Source of the DNA: Cyclobacteriaceae bacterium
GTDB lineage: Bacteria > Bacteroidota > Bacteroidia > Cytophagales > Cyclobacteriaceae
Assembly: GCA_026003355.1 (NCBI GenBank)
Contig: BPHC01000004.1
Span: 1-64,000 of the forward strand
DNA length: 64,000 nucleotides
Reading direction: 5' to 3'
In this document: positions 55,901 through 63,565 of the stretch, one piece after another
Layout of the letters: every line of letters begins with the position of its first letter
Position numbering within the stretch: position 1 is the stretch's first letter
Program-made: the position numbers and the translations under genes
The notes under the pieces: model-generated
The model's database searches: none
What the model saw: the letters and a program-made list of their open reading frames with translations, nothing else
What the model was told of the DNA's origin: nothing

Positions 55901-55946
55901 AACTGATAATCAGATTCTTACGCATGCGTTGATAAAATTTTTCCAT
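52944..55946 (-). CDS. susC: SusC-like TonB-dependent outer-membrane transporter
   Basis: 1000 residues. A signal peptide (core RKNLIISLFIVFYGFTAFAQ) precedes a carboxypeptidase-like regulatory domain (about 30-105), TonB box region (LQEVVVVGYGTVKKSDLTG), plug (about 120-235, with FVVDGVILP and ATAIYGSRGANGVIIVTTKKG parts) and a 22-strand barrel to the final Leu. It imports glucan oligomers into the periplasm using TonB energy. An ATG at 55925 (MRKNLIISL) is an alternative start. First gene of the operon; a palindrome lies upstream. Confidence 0.93.
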   Translation of the reverse strand: MEKFYQRMRKNLIISLFIVFYGFTAFAQQLTVSGIVTDANDGNPLPGVNIAVKGTTLGTVTAADGTFSLQVPSATSELTVSFIGYKTMEVPVNGRTDLRIMLEADVTALQEVVVVGYGTVKKSDLTGSVSSIRGKDLTTVPAINPLQSLQGKVAGLQVASTSGAPGSGTYVRIRGIGTFNDSSPIFVVDGVILPNIDYLSAADIESIEVLKDASATAIYGSRGANGVIIVTTKKGSATGGYPVITATAEYSIQDLPKKIDLLNGREYAIVRNKINPGTYNNVDAVPDTDWQDLIFRTAPLQNYQISASGGTDKFQYFTSIGYFSQQGIIPKSSYERVTLRFNNFFHATKNVRFGSNLSFTPFTQQNTNGNAVFVAYRAWPTLEPFQPDGSYTPVPGVGNVLADIEYTNSFASGLRSVNNFFAEVDFLRNFTFKSSFGVDLDYSKTKSYTPVFFVSPQQQNPNDDLGKSFADRVDWLWENTLTYNRESGKHRINILAGFTAQESSSEFVSLGMENIIRPTEDFWYVNIFPNQTTNSYAYNGVNPAFNFSMISYLGRLNYTYNNKYLFTATFRRDGSSKFTPANRFANFPSVAFGWNAINEPFLAGFASWLSNMKLRASWGVIGNEKINYERQYSLVQNGVNALFGDDVIYPGATYGVSGNPDLKWESTTQTDVGLELGFWNDRLTAEIDYYHRITSDILVDLAVPGYYGNGDGAVITFNAAEVLNRGIELKLDWKGSYRDLQYSVGAVATTIHNETLKVSGTGGLNDRLLGLFNGRAVTRTAPGLPLGAFYGYRVIGVFQNTEELNNYPHLSTTQVGDLKFEDVNGDGVLNGDDRTYLGSPVPKLLYGFNFNLNYRQFDFTADFQGQHGNKIFNGKEIVRPDPYNFEQRYFNFWDGEGTSNTEPRPSNGGVNYEPSSRYIYSGSFFRLRNISIGYTLPAQWVQKLGLKSARAFVRVTNLFTVSNFTGYQPEIVSGNAILNGIDGGTYPVPRISTVGLNIGL

Positions 55947-55967
55947 ACCCGAAGGCCATATCTCCTA

Positions 55968-55981
55968 ATCAAAATTTTGAT
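55968..55981. promoter_or_regulatory. 14-bp palindrome upstream of susC
   Basis: ATCAAAATTTTGAT is a perfect palindrome 22 bases upstream of the susC start. The remaining gap 55982-56156 is very AT-rich and contains no gene. It may be an operator for the locus regulator, but no promoter boxes were confirmed. Confidence 0.35.
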
Positions 55982-56156
55982 TTTTCGGCTAAAGGGAGAA
56001 TAAAAAAATGAAAAAACGGTTCTTTTTTTCGTTTTCTTTAATCCAAAGCATCAGGGTAGTTTTTACTAAAAAAAACATTAAAAAAATTACGGATTTAAAT
56101 TTTTTGTCGCATCTAATGGTGAAAAATAAAAGCAAAAAAACAAGGGCAGCAAACGA

Positions 56157-58067
56157 TTACGGATTTTCGGCCGGGGCTGGCTGTTTTTTTATGCCCCCCG
56201 GCCTGCGGCCTTCGGTAACCAGAATGACGGATGTCCAGTCGGAATGGGCGTAGTACCGCCCTCTGGCCTGCATTTCAGCCAGCCGGTTAGCCACTTTTGT
56301 TTTAAAAGACCACACCGCATGGGGGCTTATTTGCAACTTCCCGGCCACTTCTTCCAGGGTGCTGTGGTGCCAGCCGGTTACGGTAAGGTAGGCAATGTAA
56401 AAGGCCTTTTCCACCGGAAACTTCAGGCTATGAAAAATGGTATAGGCCGTTATGGATTCATTATAGCCGCAGCGGGTACAGCGCCGCGAGAATTTGGCTG
56501 TGCCCGGAAAATATTTTTCGTTGCCACACTTTCGGCAGGCATATCCGTTTTTCCACTTCAGTTCCTCCAGAAAGCGGTAGCAGGCCAGCGTATCGGGAAA
56601 CAGGGTGATAAACTGGGTATAATCCATTGCCTTTTCCTGAAATCTTTCGTTCAGTACATCGCGTATGGCATTTTTAAGTTTCCAGTTGTCCAGATCCAGC
56701 ATGGAGTTAATGCGGTTCAGTTTATCGGCCTGCTCCATCAGTTTCCGGTTGGATATTTCCAGTTCATTGTTCTTTCGGTCCAGCTCAAGGGTGCGTTCCT
56801 GCACTTTGGCTTCCAGCTCGCGATTAACTTTATCTTTTAACTGCATGTTAATTTCGTGCTGCTGAATAATTCTGCGCAAAGCCCTGTCGCGCATATCTTT
56901 CAGTATTCGTATGCGGTCGCCCAGGGCAAAAGTGAGGAACAGCATTTCGAGCACAAATGCAAAGTGCAGGCTGTAATGCGAAGTGGTGGTAAACGGAAGC
57001 AGATTAAAATACACCAGCATGCGGATAAAAAATCCGGTAAACAGAATGCCATAGGCAATTACAAAGAACCTGGCGGGTTTGTAGCCGTTGCGCCATACGG
57101 TAATGCCTGTATAAAAGGCGGCCGCCAGGGGTATAATATCGGTATTGCGATAGGGCAGCATACCGGGAATGAAGAGCATGCACACCGCGAAATAAACCGT
57201 TCGCAGTACAATAAGGCTTCTTAAAACTTTGTCATGCCGCGGCGCCAGGGCACGGGTGCTGAGAAACTTGCGGGTAAAAACAAGCGACCAGAAGATAAGC
57301 GAGTACAGGAAAATGCCGGTAGTATAATTGTTCCACTCCGGATGTTCCGGCCACAGGTATTGAAATCCTATGCCGTCCAGGCTAAGGGCGTATCCTGCCA
57401 CGCTTAGAATGTAGCAGATGTAGTAAACATTTTTGATTTCGCGAATGGCCAGGTAAACCAGAAAATTGTACAGGGATATTATTAAGATCATCCCATAGAA
57501 AATGCCAAACAGCAGATATTCGTTTAGTGCATAATAAACGAACCGGTTTACCGAACGAAGGGCTATGCGAAGGTCGGCAAACTCGTGCGACTGTACGCGG
57601 AAGTAATATACCTGGAGGGAATCCTGCCCCAGAAGCAACTCAAAGTTTTTATGTCTGAACAACCGATTGGCAAACGGGTGCTGGTCGCCCATGTAAACGG
57701 TGTTGTAGTTACCGTCTGCGCCCGGCAGATAAGCTTCGATATAGTCAATGGTCTGGTCATAAAATTCCAGCAGCCAGATTTTGCTGGTAGCCGGGTCTCT
57801 TTTAACTATGAGGCGAATCCAATAGGCTGCATTTTTCTGATAATCGGTATTATGATACCGGCTTAGCCGGCTGAATGCCTGTGGCGGCAATTTGCTTATC
57901 TGATGAAAAGTTAGCCTGCCTGTGGTATCGATAAAAATATACTGTTCGTTGGGCATGATGTTGAACTCGTCGGCCGTGTTGGAAATTAAATATGGCTGCT
58001 GCCCGAAAAGTTGCAAGGCAGCCAAAAGCCCGACGGCTATACCCGCCCATGTTCGCGCCCCTTTCAT
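56157..58067 (-). CDS. 7TMR-DISM sensor fused to IS1595-type zinc ribbon/HTH
   Basis: 636 residues. A signal peptide is followed by a periplasmic DISM extracellular domain (about 30-175), seven membrane helices (about 180-385), a coiled coil (about 385-480), then a zinc ribbon (Cys511, 514, 530, 533, spaced as CRKCG and CTRCGY) and ITAYTIFHSLKFPVEKAF plus LEEVAGKLQISPHAVW, the N-terminal DNA-binding module of IS1595-family transposases. There is no DDE nuclease domain. It is probably a membrane-bound transcription regulator that senses an extracellular ligand, perhaps for the adjacent susC operon. The start is the ATG before KGARTW. Confidence 0.85.
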   Translation of the reverse strand: MKGARTWAGIAVGLLAALQLFGQQPYLISNTADEFNIMPNEQYIFIDTTGRLTFHQISKLPPQAFSRLSRYHNTDYQKNAAYWIRLIVKRDPATSKIWLLEFYDQTIDYIEAYLPGADGNYNTVYMGDQHPFANRLFRHKNFELLLGQDSLQVYYFRVQSHEFADLRIALRSVNRFVYYALNEYLLFGIFYGMILIISLYNFLVYLAIREIKNVYYICYILSVAGYALSLDGIGFQYLWPEHPEWNNYTTGIFLYSLIFWSLVFTRKFLSTRALAPRHDKVLRSLIVLRTVYFAVCMLFIPGMLPYRNTDIIPLAAAFYTGITVWRNGYKPARFFVIAYGILFTGFFIRMLVYFNLLPFTTTSHYSLHFAFVLEMLFLTFALGDRIRILKDMRDRALRRIIQQHEINMQLKDKVNRELEAKVQERTLELDRKNNELEISNRKLMEQADKLNRINSMLDLDNWKLKNAIRDVLNERFQEKAMDYTQFITLFPDTLACYRFLEELKWKNGYACRKCGNEKYFPGTAKFSRRCTRCGYNESITAYTIFHSLKFPVEKAFYIAYLTVTGWHHSTLEEVAGKLQISPHAVWSFKTKVANRLAEMQARGRYYAHSDWTSVILVTEGRRPGGIKKQPAPAENP

Positions 58068-58143
58068 ACGCCTGAAGCTACAAAAACAGCAGGGGCCGGG
58101 CAAAATAGTTGTGCATAAGGTTTTTTCGATGAACCCCTGAAAC

Positions 58144-58170
58144 ATAAAAAACACGCCCTGGGGCGTGTTC
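58144..58170 (-). terminator. Terminator of tRNA-Asn
   Basis: AACACGCCC and GGGCGTGTT pair around a two-base loop. On the minus strand a T run follows, which ends tRNA-Asn transcription before the 7TMR gene. Confidence 0.8.
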
Positions 58171-58173
58171 CGG

Positions 58174-58250
58174 TGGCTCCTCCTGTTGGACTTGAACCAA
58201 CGACCCTCTGATTAACAGTCAGATGCTCTAACCAGCTGAGCTAAGGAGGA
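58174..58250 (-). tRNA. tRNA-Asn(GTT)
   Basis: Cloverleaf with acceptor TCCTCCT/AGGAGGA, discriminator G, anticodon loop CTGTTAA with anticodon GTT, and T arm GGTTCAAGTCC. CCA is encoded at 58176-58174, unlike the other two tRNAs here. Confidence 0.95.
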
Positions 58251-58260
58251 AAAAGGACTG

Positions 58261-58292
58261 CAATATTACGGGCTATAGCGCACAAAATCAAA
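58261..58292 (-). promoter_or_regulatory. Promoter of tRNA-Asn
   Basis: On the minus strand TTTG (58292-58289), a 20-base spacer and TAATATTG (58268-58261), one mismatch from consensus, lie ten bases before the tRNA 5' end. Confidence 0.6.
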
Positions 58293-58328
58293 TTCATCGC
58301 CACTGCAAAATTTTCCCGCACCGAAAAC

Positions 58329-58358
58329 TTGCCCGTTGTTTTACCGTTATTAACTTTG
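58329..58358 (+). promoter_or_regulatory. Promoter of the membrane protein-wHTH-creD operon
   Basis: TTG at 58329-58331, a 19-base spacer and TAACTTTG at 58351-58358 match the Bacteroidota consensus, 22 bases before the ATG at 58381. Confidence 0.65.
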
Positions 58359-58380
58359 AAAATCAAAGAACTTTAAAAAT

Positions 58381-58986
58381 ATGCAATCCAACCGGAACTA
58401 CAGCCAGGATCTGGCCACCATACGCGCCGCCATGGAGCGATCGGTCAAGTTCTTGTCGCTCAGTGGCCTTTCGGGTGTCATGGCGGGCATCTACGCACTT
58501 TCTGGAACCGCCCTGGCCTTCTTTGTACTGCGTAACCCGCAAGCCTACCCTAACCCCACCCTGGCCATTATTGTTGTGGCGGTAGCCGTGCTGATGCTTT
58601 CGCTCACAACCGGATTTATCCTAAGCCTGAAGAAAGCCCGCAGGCTGGGGTTGAGCATATGGAACCAAACCAGCCGCGAATTTCTAAGCAGCCTGTTTAT
58701 ACCCCTTGCGGCCGGCGGCTTGTTTATCATCATTCTGTTGCTGGGGGGCTATGCCCGGCTTGTGGCGTCATCATGCCTGCTGTTCTATGGCATGGCATTG
58801 CTTAATGCCTCTTTTTTTACGGTACGCGAAATAAAATATCTGGGAATATCCGAAATCATCCTCGGTTTGCTGGCAGCCCTGTTGCCCGAACAGGGCCTGT
58901 GGTTGTGGGGCGCAGGCTTTGGGCTGCTTCATATAATTTATGGTGCAATGGTATTTTTCCGTTACGACCGTGAAAAATCCGTTTGA
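58381..58986 (+). CDS. Six-helix membrane protein of unknown function
   Basis: 201 residues. A soluble N-terminal segment (about 1-20) precedes about six hydrophobic helices, beginning SGLSGVMAGIYALSGTALAF and ending LLHIIYGAMVFFRYDRE. The repeated helix pairs have no known catalytic motif. It is not recognised as a named family. It overlaps the wHTH regulator gene by 17 bases, so the two are translationally coupled, and creD follows. A cell-envelope role with CreD is plausible. Confidence 0.65.
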   Translation: MQSNRNYSQDLATIRAAMERSVKFLSLSGLSGVMAGIYALSGTALAFFVLRNPQAYPNPTLAIIVVAVAVLMLSLTTGFILSLKKARRLGLSIWNQTSREFLSSLFIPLAAGGLFIIILLLGGYARLVASSCLLFYGMALLNASFFTVREIKYLGISEIILGLLAALLPEQGLWLWGAGFGLLHIIYGAMVFFRYDREKSV

Positions 58987-59269
58987 GCAGCTGGACAGGA
59001 TACTCGAGCACCGTGTTCGCCTGCAAATCATGTCGGTGCTGGTGGCCAACGAAACCTACGACTTCAACTCGCTGAAAGAAGTTTTGCAGGTTACCGATGG
59101 CAATCTGGCCGCCAACCTTAAGGCGCTGGAAAAGGAAAAATACATTGTGGTATCCAAGTCGTTCATAAACCGCAAACCGAACACCCGCTACAGGGCCACC
59201 GAAAAGGGAAAAAACGCCTTTAAAAAACACCTTGCCGCACTGGAAGAGCTTATTAAAATGCAACGATAA
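58970..59269 (+). CDS. Winged-helix transcriptional regulator
   Basis: 99 residues. Start GTG at 58970 (VKNPFEQLDRILEHRVRLQ). A single winged helix of the ArsR/MarR-like HTH_27 type: IMSVLVANETYDFNSLKEVL, TDGNLAANLKALEKEKYI and RYRATEKGKNAFKKHL. It lacks metal-sensing Cys. It pairs with creD in many Bacteroidota and probably controls this operon, whose promoter lies at 58329. Confidence 0.85.
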   Translation: MKNPFEQLDRILEHRVRLQIMSVLVANETYDFNSLKEVLQVTDGNLAANLKALEKEKYIVVSKSFINRKPNTRYRATEKGKNAFKKHLAALEELIKMQR

Positions 59270-59303
59270 TTTTAAAAATACAGCACACCCAGAATACTAT
59301 GTT

Positions 59304-60656
59304 ATGGAAAATCCCGGCACAAGTAGCATCATCGATCGCCTGGGCCAGTGGCTTCGCGAATCGGTAACAGTAAAACTGGCGTCCATCGGGCTGCTGGTCA
59401 TTATCCTGCTCATTCCTCTGGTTTGGATATTCAATCTTATGGAAGAGCGACAACAACGGGCTGGTGAAGTCAGGGCCGAAGTATCGGCTAAATGGTCGGG
59501 CAGCCAAACCCTTGCCGGGCCGGTTATGGTTGTTCCGTATCTGGAAACCGAAACCGTATTTACCGCAGAGGGGAAGACCGAAACCCGCCAGGTAAAACGC
59601 GAAGCCTTTTTCCTGCCGGAGGCGTTGAACATACGCGGAAAAATTCTACCCCGCCACCTGCATCGCGGCATTTTCGATGCCGTGGTTTACCAATCGCATC
59701 TTACTCTCGATGCCACATTTAGCGAGCCCAGGCCTGAAGAACTGAAAATAAGGTCTGACCAAATGCTGTGGGATGACGCCTGCCTGCTGGTGGGAATAAG
59801 TGACCTGCGGGGCATTAGCCAGCATGAGCCGAAAATAAACACCAACAATGTGAACCTTACCGGTGAACCCGCCCAGAACATGCCTTTTATTTTTAACCGG
59901 AAGGGCACCACCGGAATACGCATTCCGCTGCACCGTTCCATCAGCAGGTTTCCGGCCGATGCAACCATTAGCCTTACCTTAAAAGGCAGCGAACAGTTGT
60001 ACTTTATCCCCACCGCAAAAACCACAACCGTGCACCTGGAAGGAAAATGGGCCGACCCCGGTTTTGATGGGGCGTTTCTGCCCGATAACCGCATGCTGTC
60101 GGACTCGTCATTTTCGGCCGGATGGAAAGTTCTGCATTTTAACCGGCCTATTCCCGGGCAATGGGTAAACGAAAAGCTTGATTTTTCTGCTTCGGCCTTC
60201 GGGGTAAATCTGCTGGTGCCGGCTCATCAGTACCAGAACAGCATACGTACGGCCAAGTATGGTATTCTTATCATTCTGTTTACCTTTATTTCGCTTTTCT
60301 TTATGGAGGTTATGCATAACCTTCGCATCCATCCGTTTCAGTACATTCTTATCGGAGCCGCACTCGTAATTTATTACACCCTGTTGCTTAGTTTTTCCGA
60401 GCACATTGGTTTTCACGCATCATACTGGATTTCGACTACAGCCACCTGTGCGCTGATAACGGCCTATGCCGCCACTTTTCTCAAAAACCGAAAACAAACC
60501 CTTGGCCTTGCAGCGTTGTTACTGGTGTTTTACGCCTTTGTTTTTGTTGTAACCCTTCAGCAGGATTATGCCCTGCTAACCGGGAGCATCGGGCTGTTTG
60601 TGGTATTAGGCGCGTTAATGTATATAAGCCGGCGCATTAACTGGTACCGTTCCTGA
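59304..60656 (+). CDS. creD: Inner membrane protein CreD
   Basis: 450 residues. An N-terminal membrane helix (about 24-44), a large periplasmic domain (about 50-310, PFIFNRKGTTGIRIPL and AFGVNLLVPAHQYQNSIRTAKYG, in parts) and five C-terminal helices. CreD is a cell-envelope integrity protein regulated by CreBC in E. coli; here it is under a winged-helix regulator. The start ATG at 59304 avoids an overlap with the regulator gene. It is convergent with pruA, 2 bases between stops. Confidence 0.92.
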   Translation: MENPGTSSIIDRLGQWLRESVTVKLASIGLLVIILLIPLVWIFNLMEERQQRAGEVRAEVSAKWSGSQTLAGPVMVVPYLETETVFTAEGKTETRQVKREAFFLPEALNIRGKILPRHLHRGIFDAVVYQSHLTLDATFSEPRPEELKIRSDQMLWDDACLLVGISDLRGISQHEPKINTNNVNLTGEPAQNMPFIFNRKGTTGIRIPLHRSISRFPADATISLTLKGSEQLYFIPTAKTTTVHLEGKWADPGFDGAFLPDNRMLSDSSFSAGWKVLHFNRPIPGQWVNEKLDFSASAFGVNLLVPAHQYQNSIRTAKYGILIILFTFISLFFMEVMHNLRIHPFQYILIGAALVIYYTLLLSFSEHIGFHASYWISTTATCALITAYAATFLKNRKQTLGLAALLLVFYAFVFVVTLQQDYALLTGSIGLFVVLGALMYISRRINWYRS

Positions 60657-60658
60657 GT

Positions 60659-62290
60659 TTATTCTTTTTCCATAAACGGATACCGGTAGTTGGTTGGCGG
60701 AACGAACGTTTCTTTTATGCTGCGCATGGACACCCAGCGCAGCAGGTTGGCCCTGGCCCCGGCCTTATCGTTGGTACCCGAACCCCGGCTGCCGCCAAAA
60801 GGCTGCTGGCCCACCACGGCACCGGTGGGCTTGTCGTTGATATAAAAATTGCCGGCTGCGTGTGTGAGGCGGCGGGTGGCCAGTTCAATGGCGTACCTGT
60901 CGCGGGCAAATATGGAGCCGGTGAGTCCGTAAGGCGAGGTTTCGTCAACCAGCCTGAGGGTATCTTCAAAATTTTCCGGATTATAGACATAAACCGTAAG
61001 TACCGGGCCGAAAATTTCTTCGCACATGGTAACCGATTGCGGATCTTTGGTTTCGATAATGGTGGGTTCAACAAAATACCCGGTCGATTTATCGTACCCT
61101 CCGCCGGCTATTATGGTATTCACAGGGTTTTTGCGGGCTTCTTCAATGTAGCGGGTAATTTTGTCGAAGGCGCGTTCATCGATTACGGCATTGATAAAGT
61201 TCGAAAAGTCTTCTACCCCTCCCATTTTCATTGACTGCAGGTCGGCCAGCACCAGTTGTTTAATTTCAGGCCAAAGGCCGGAAGGAATGTAGCATCGCGA
61301 AGCGGCCGAACATTTCTGGCCCTGATATTCGAATGCACCCCTGGATATTGCCGTGGCCACTTCGCGGGGGTTGGCGCTGGCATGCACCATTATAAAATCC
61401 TTACCACCGGTTTCGCCTACTATGCGCGGATACGACCGGTACAGGTGAATATTGTTGCCTATGGTTTTCCACATGTGCTGAAACACTTGCGTACTTCCGG
61501 TAAAATGCAGGCCGGCAAACTCCTTATGGCTGAACACCACCTCACCGGCATCGGGCCCGTGCACATAAATAAGGTTAATTACCCCATCGGGCAGGCCGGC
61601 CTCGCGCAGCACCTCCATAATAACATGGGCGGCATAAATCTGCGTTTCGGCAGGTTTCCAGACTACGGTGTTGCCCATCATGGCAGGGGCAGTGGGCAGA
61701 TTACCGGCAATGGCGGTAAAATTGAAAGGGGTTACGGCAAACACAAAGCCTTCCAGCGGGCGGTACTCCATGCGGTTCCAGATGCCTGGTGAAGATTCGG
61801 GCTGCTCGCGGTAAATTTCCGTCATGAAGTACACGTTAAAGCGCAGAAAGTCTATCAGCTCGCAGGCCGAATCGATTTCGGCCTGAAATGCATTTTTCGA
61901 CTGCCCCAGCATGGTGGCGGCATTGATTTTGTAGCGATACGGACCGGACAGCAGCTCGGCTGCCTTAAGAAAAATTGCGGCCCGGTGTTCCCAGCTCAGG
62001 TTGCTCCACATTTCGCGCGCTGCCAGGGCTGCCTGTATGGCCTGTTCTACGTGCCCCTTATCGCCATAATGATAGTGCCCCAGAATATGCCTGTGGTCGT
62101 GCGGCGGTCGCAGCGTGCGGGTATTGCCGGTGCGCACCTCGGTACCGCCAATATACATGGGTATATCTTCTACGCGTGCGCGGGCATCGGCAATCGCTTT
62201 TTGCAGCAAGTGGCGTTCGGGCGAACCCGGCGCATAAGCGTAAACCGGTTCGTTTTTGGGATAGGGCACGTTAAAAAATGCGTTGGCCAT
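60659..62290 (-). CDS. pruA: Delta-1-pyrroline-5-carboxylate dehydrogenase
   Basis: 543 residues. ALDH fold with TPFNFTAIAGNLPTAPAMMGN cofactor block (in parts FVFAVTPFNFTAIAGNL), GETGGKDFIMVHASA, catalytic Cys in YQGQKCSAASRCY, and FGPVLTVYVYNP. Length matches the type-1 glutamate-semialdehyde dehydrogenases. It oxidises glutamate semialdehyde to glutamate in proline degradation. No PutA or proline dehydrogenase gene is adjacent. Start at 62290 (MANAFFNVPYPK) is preferred to the seven-codon upstream ATG. Confidence 0.95.
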   Translation of the reverse strand: MANAFFNVPYPKNEPVYAYAPGSPERHLLQKAIADARARVEDIPMYIGGTEVRTGNTRTLRPPHDHRHILGHYHYGDKGHVEQAIQAALAAREMWSNLSWEHRAAIFLKAAELLSGPYRYKINAATMLGQSKNAFQAEIDSACELIDFLRFNVYFMTEIYREQPESSPGIWNRMEYRPLEGFVFAVTPFNFTAIAGNLPTAPAMMGNTVVWKPAETQIYAAHVIMEVLREAGLPDGVINLIYVHGPDAGEVVFSHKEFAGLHFTGSTQVFQHMWKTIGNNIHLYRSYPRIVGETGGKDFIMVHASANPREVATAISRGAFEYQGQKCSAASRCYIPSGLWPEIKQLVLADLQSMKMGGVEDFSNFINAVIDERAFDKITRYIEEARKNPVNTIIAGGGYDKSTGYFVEPTIIETKDPQSVTMCEEIFGPVLTVYVYNPENFEDTLRLVDETSPYGLTGSIFARDRYAIELATRRLTHAAGNFYINDKPTGAVVGQQPFGGSRGSGTNDKAGARANLLRWVSMRSIKETFVPPTNYRYPFMEKE

Positions 62291-62361
62291 AAACTGAACA
62301 TTAAGCGGCACAAAGATAACGAAACCCGGGGCCGGGAATGAAAGTTATTCTGCATGAAGCG

Positions 62362-63060
62362 TTACAGCAGTGTGCGCAGTTCGGCCAAATGATGGATTTG
62401 ATGCAGGGCATGGCAACCTTGCACGGGCTTATCGGGGCTAAAAAGCACCGCGTCTATTTCTGCTGCCGCAGCACCGGCAATATCGGTAAGCGGATTATCG
62501 CCTACCATAATGGCCTCGCGGGCCAAAACGCGGTTTTTGTTCAGGGCGAATCTGAAAATTTCGGGCGATGGTTTTTTACTGCCAACCTGTTCGCTGGTAA
62601 CTACATGGTCGAAAAACGGTAAAAGGTTGGTGTGGGTAAGTTTGGTAAGCTGCACATCGTTAAAGCCATTGGTGATAACCGATAGCCGGTATCTGCCCTT
62701 TAAATATTGCAGTGTTTCGGTTGCACCCGGCATGAGTGCTGTTTTTTTGGGGCACTCGGCCAGGTAATGGGCCGATAAATCCTGCGCCAGGCGGTTATTC
62801 ACAACACCCAGCCTGTTTAATATCAGTTCAAAGCGGCTTTTGCGAATTTCGGCACTATCAATCTTACCGGTATCATACAAATGCCAGAGTTGGCGGTTTA
62901 CCTGGCCAAATTCGGTGCAGAAATCGTTAAAACCAAACGAACCCAATGTATGCAGGCCGAACAGCCAAAACATTTCTTTAAGGGTGGTTACCGAATTGGT
63001 TTCATAATCCCAGAGGGTATGGTCCAGGTCAAAAAAAATACAACGGTAGTTTTTGTTCAT
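62362..63060 (-). CDS. YjjG-type HAD phosphatase (pyrimidine nucleotidase)
   Basis: 232 residues. HAD motif I CIFFDLDHTLWDYE, motif II SVITNGFND, motif III Lys in SKKPSPEIF and motif IV MVGDNPLTDIAGA are all present, with a helical cap between. The DHTLWDYE start fits the YjjG group, which removes phosphate from non-canonical pyrimidine nucleotides. It precedes pruA on the same strand with 71 bases between and follows the ArsR-type gene by 19. Confidence 0.88.
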   Translation of the reverse strand: MNKNYRCIFFDLDHTLWDYETNSVTTLKEMFWLFGLHTLGSFGFNDFCTEFGQVNRQLWHLYDTGKIDSAEIRKSRFELILNRLGVVNNRLAQDLSAHYLAECPKKTALMPGATETLQYLKGRYRLSVITNGFNDVQLTKLTHTNLLPFFDHVVTSEQVGSKKPSPEIFRFALNKNRVLAREAIMVGDNPLTDIAGAAAAEIDAVLFSPDKPVQGCHALHQIHHLAELRTLL

Positions 63061-63079
63061 GTTTTTTACCGAAAGCTTA

Positions 63080-63466
63080 TTACCTGATAACCGGTTGGGC
63101 AAAGTTAATTCGGCTTATAGCCAGCTCGCGGTTGGCTTTCATGGTTTCGAATACCTGCTGGTCTTTAAGCAGTTGTCCGTCTTTTCGCAGAAACTGAAAA
63201 ATCTGCTTCATAATACCGGCTACTTCATCTTTAATGGAATAAAAAACCCAGTGGTCGTACCGGCGGTGTGCAAGGATGCCGCTGTTTTTAAGGTAAATAA
63301 CATGGCGCGAGGTTTTGGCCTGGGTAAAATCGAGCACGCGCTCCAGGTCGGTAATGCACATCTGGCCATTGTTGAAAATCAGGCTCAGAATTCTGAGCCG
63401 CGACTCATCGGCACAGGCTTTGAAAATCTGCGCGCCCAGTGTAAGACTAAAGCGTTTCAGCCGCAT
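63080..63466 (-). CDS. ArsR-family transcriptional regulator
   Basis: 128 residues. A winged helix with FKACADESRLRILSLIF and MCITDLERVLDFTQAKTSRHVIYLKNSGIL, the ArsR repressor type. The usual metal-binding ELCVCDL Cys pair is only partly kept (MCITDL has one Cys), so metal sensing is doubtful. It heads a unit with the HAD phosphatase. Confidence 0.88.
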   Translation of the reverse strand: MRLKRFSLTLGAQIFKACADESRLRILSLIFNNGQMCITDLERVLDFTQAKTSRHVIYLKNSGILAHRRYDHWVFYSIKDEVAGIMKQIFQFLRKDGQLLKDQQVFETMKANRELAISRINFAQPVIR

Positions 63467-63565
63467 AAACGGGTAAAAGGTTGCCGGTTTTCTGTTTTTT
63501 GTACGGTTTGTTCGGCTTCGAAATTAGGGCTTAATTGCAGCATTGCCTATTTTTGGCCTTATATC

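Noticed and set aside
44508-55946. Starch-type Sus locus
   Set aside because: There is no GH13, GH97 or SusE/F protein; the enzymes are GH144-like and GH3.
56157-56700. IS1595-like sequence as an inserted transposon
   Set aside because: The zinc ribbon/HTH part continues the reading frame of the 7TMR protein without terminal repeats or a DDE domain, so it is a fused domain and not an insertion.
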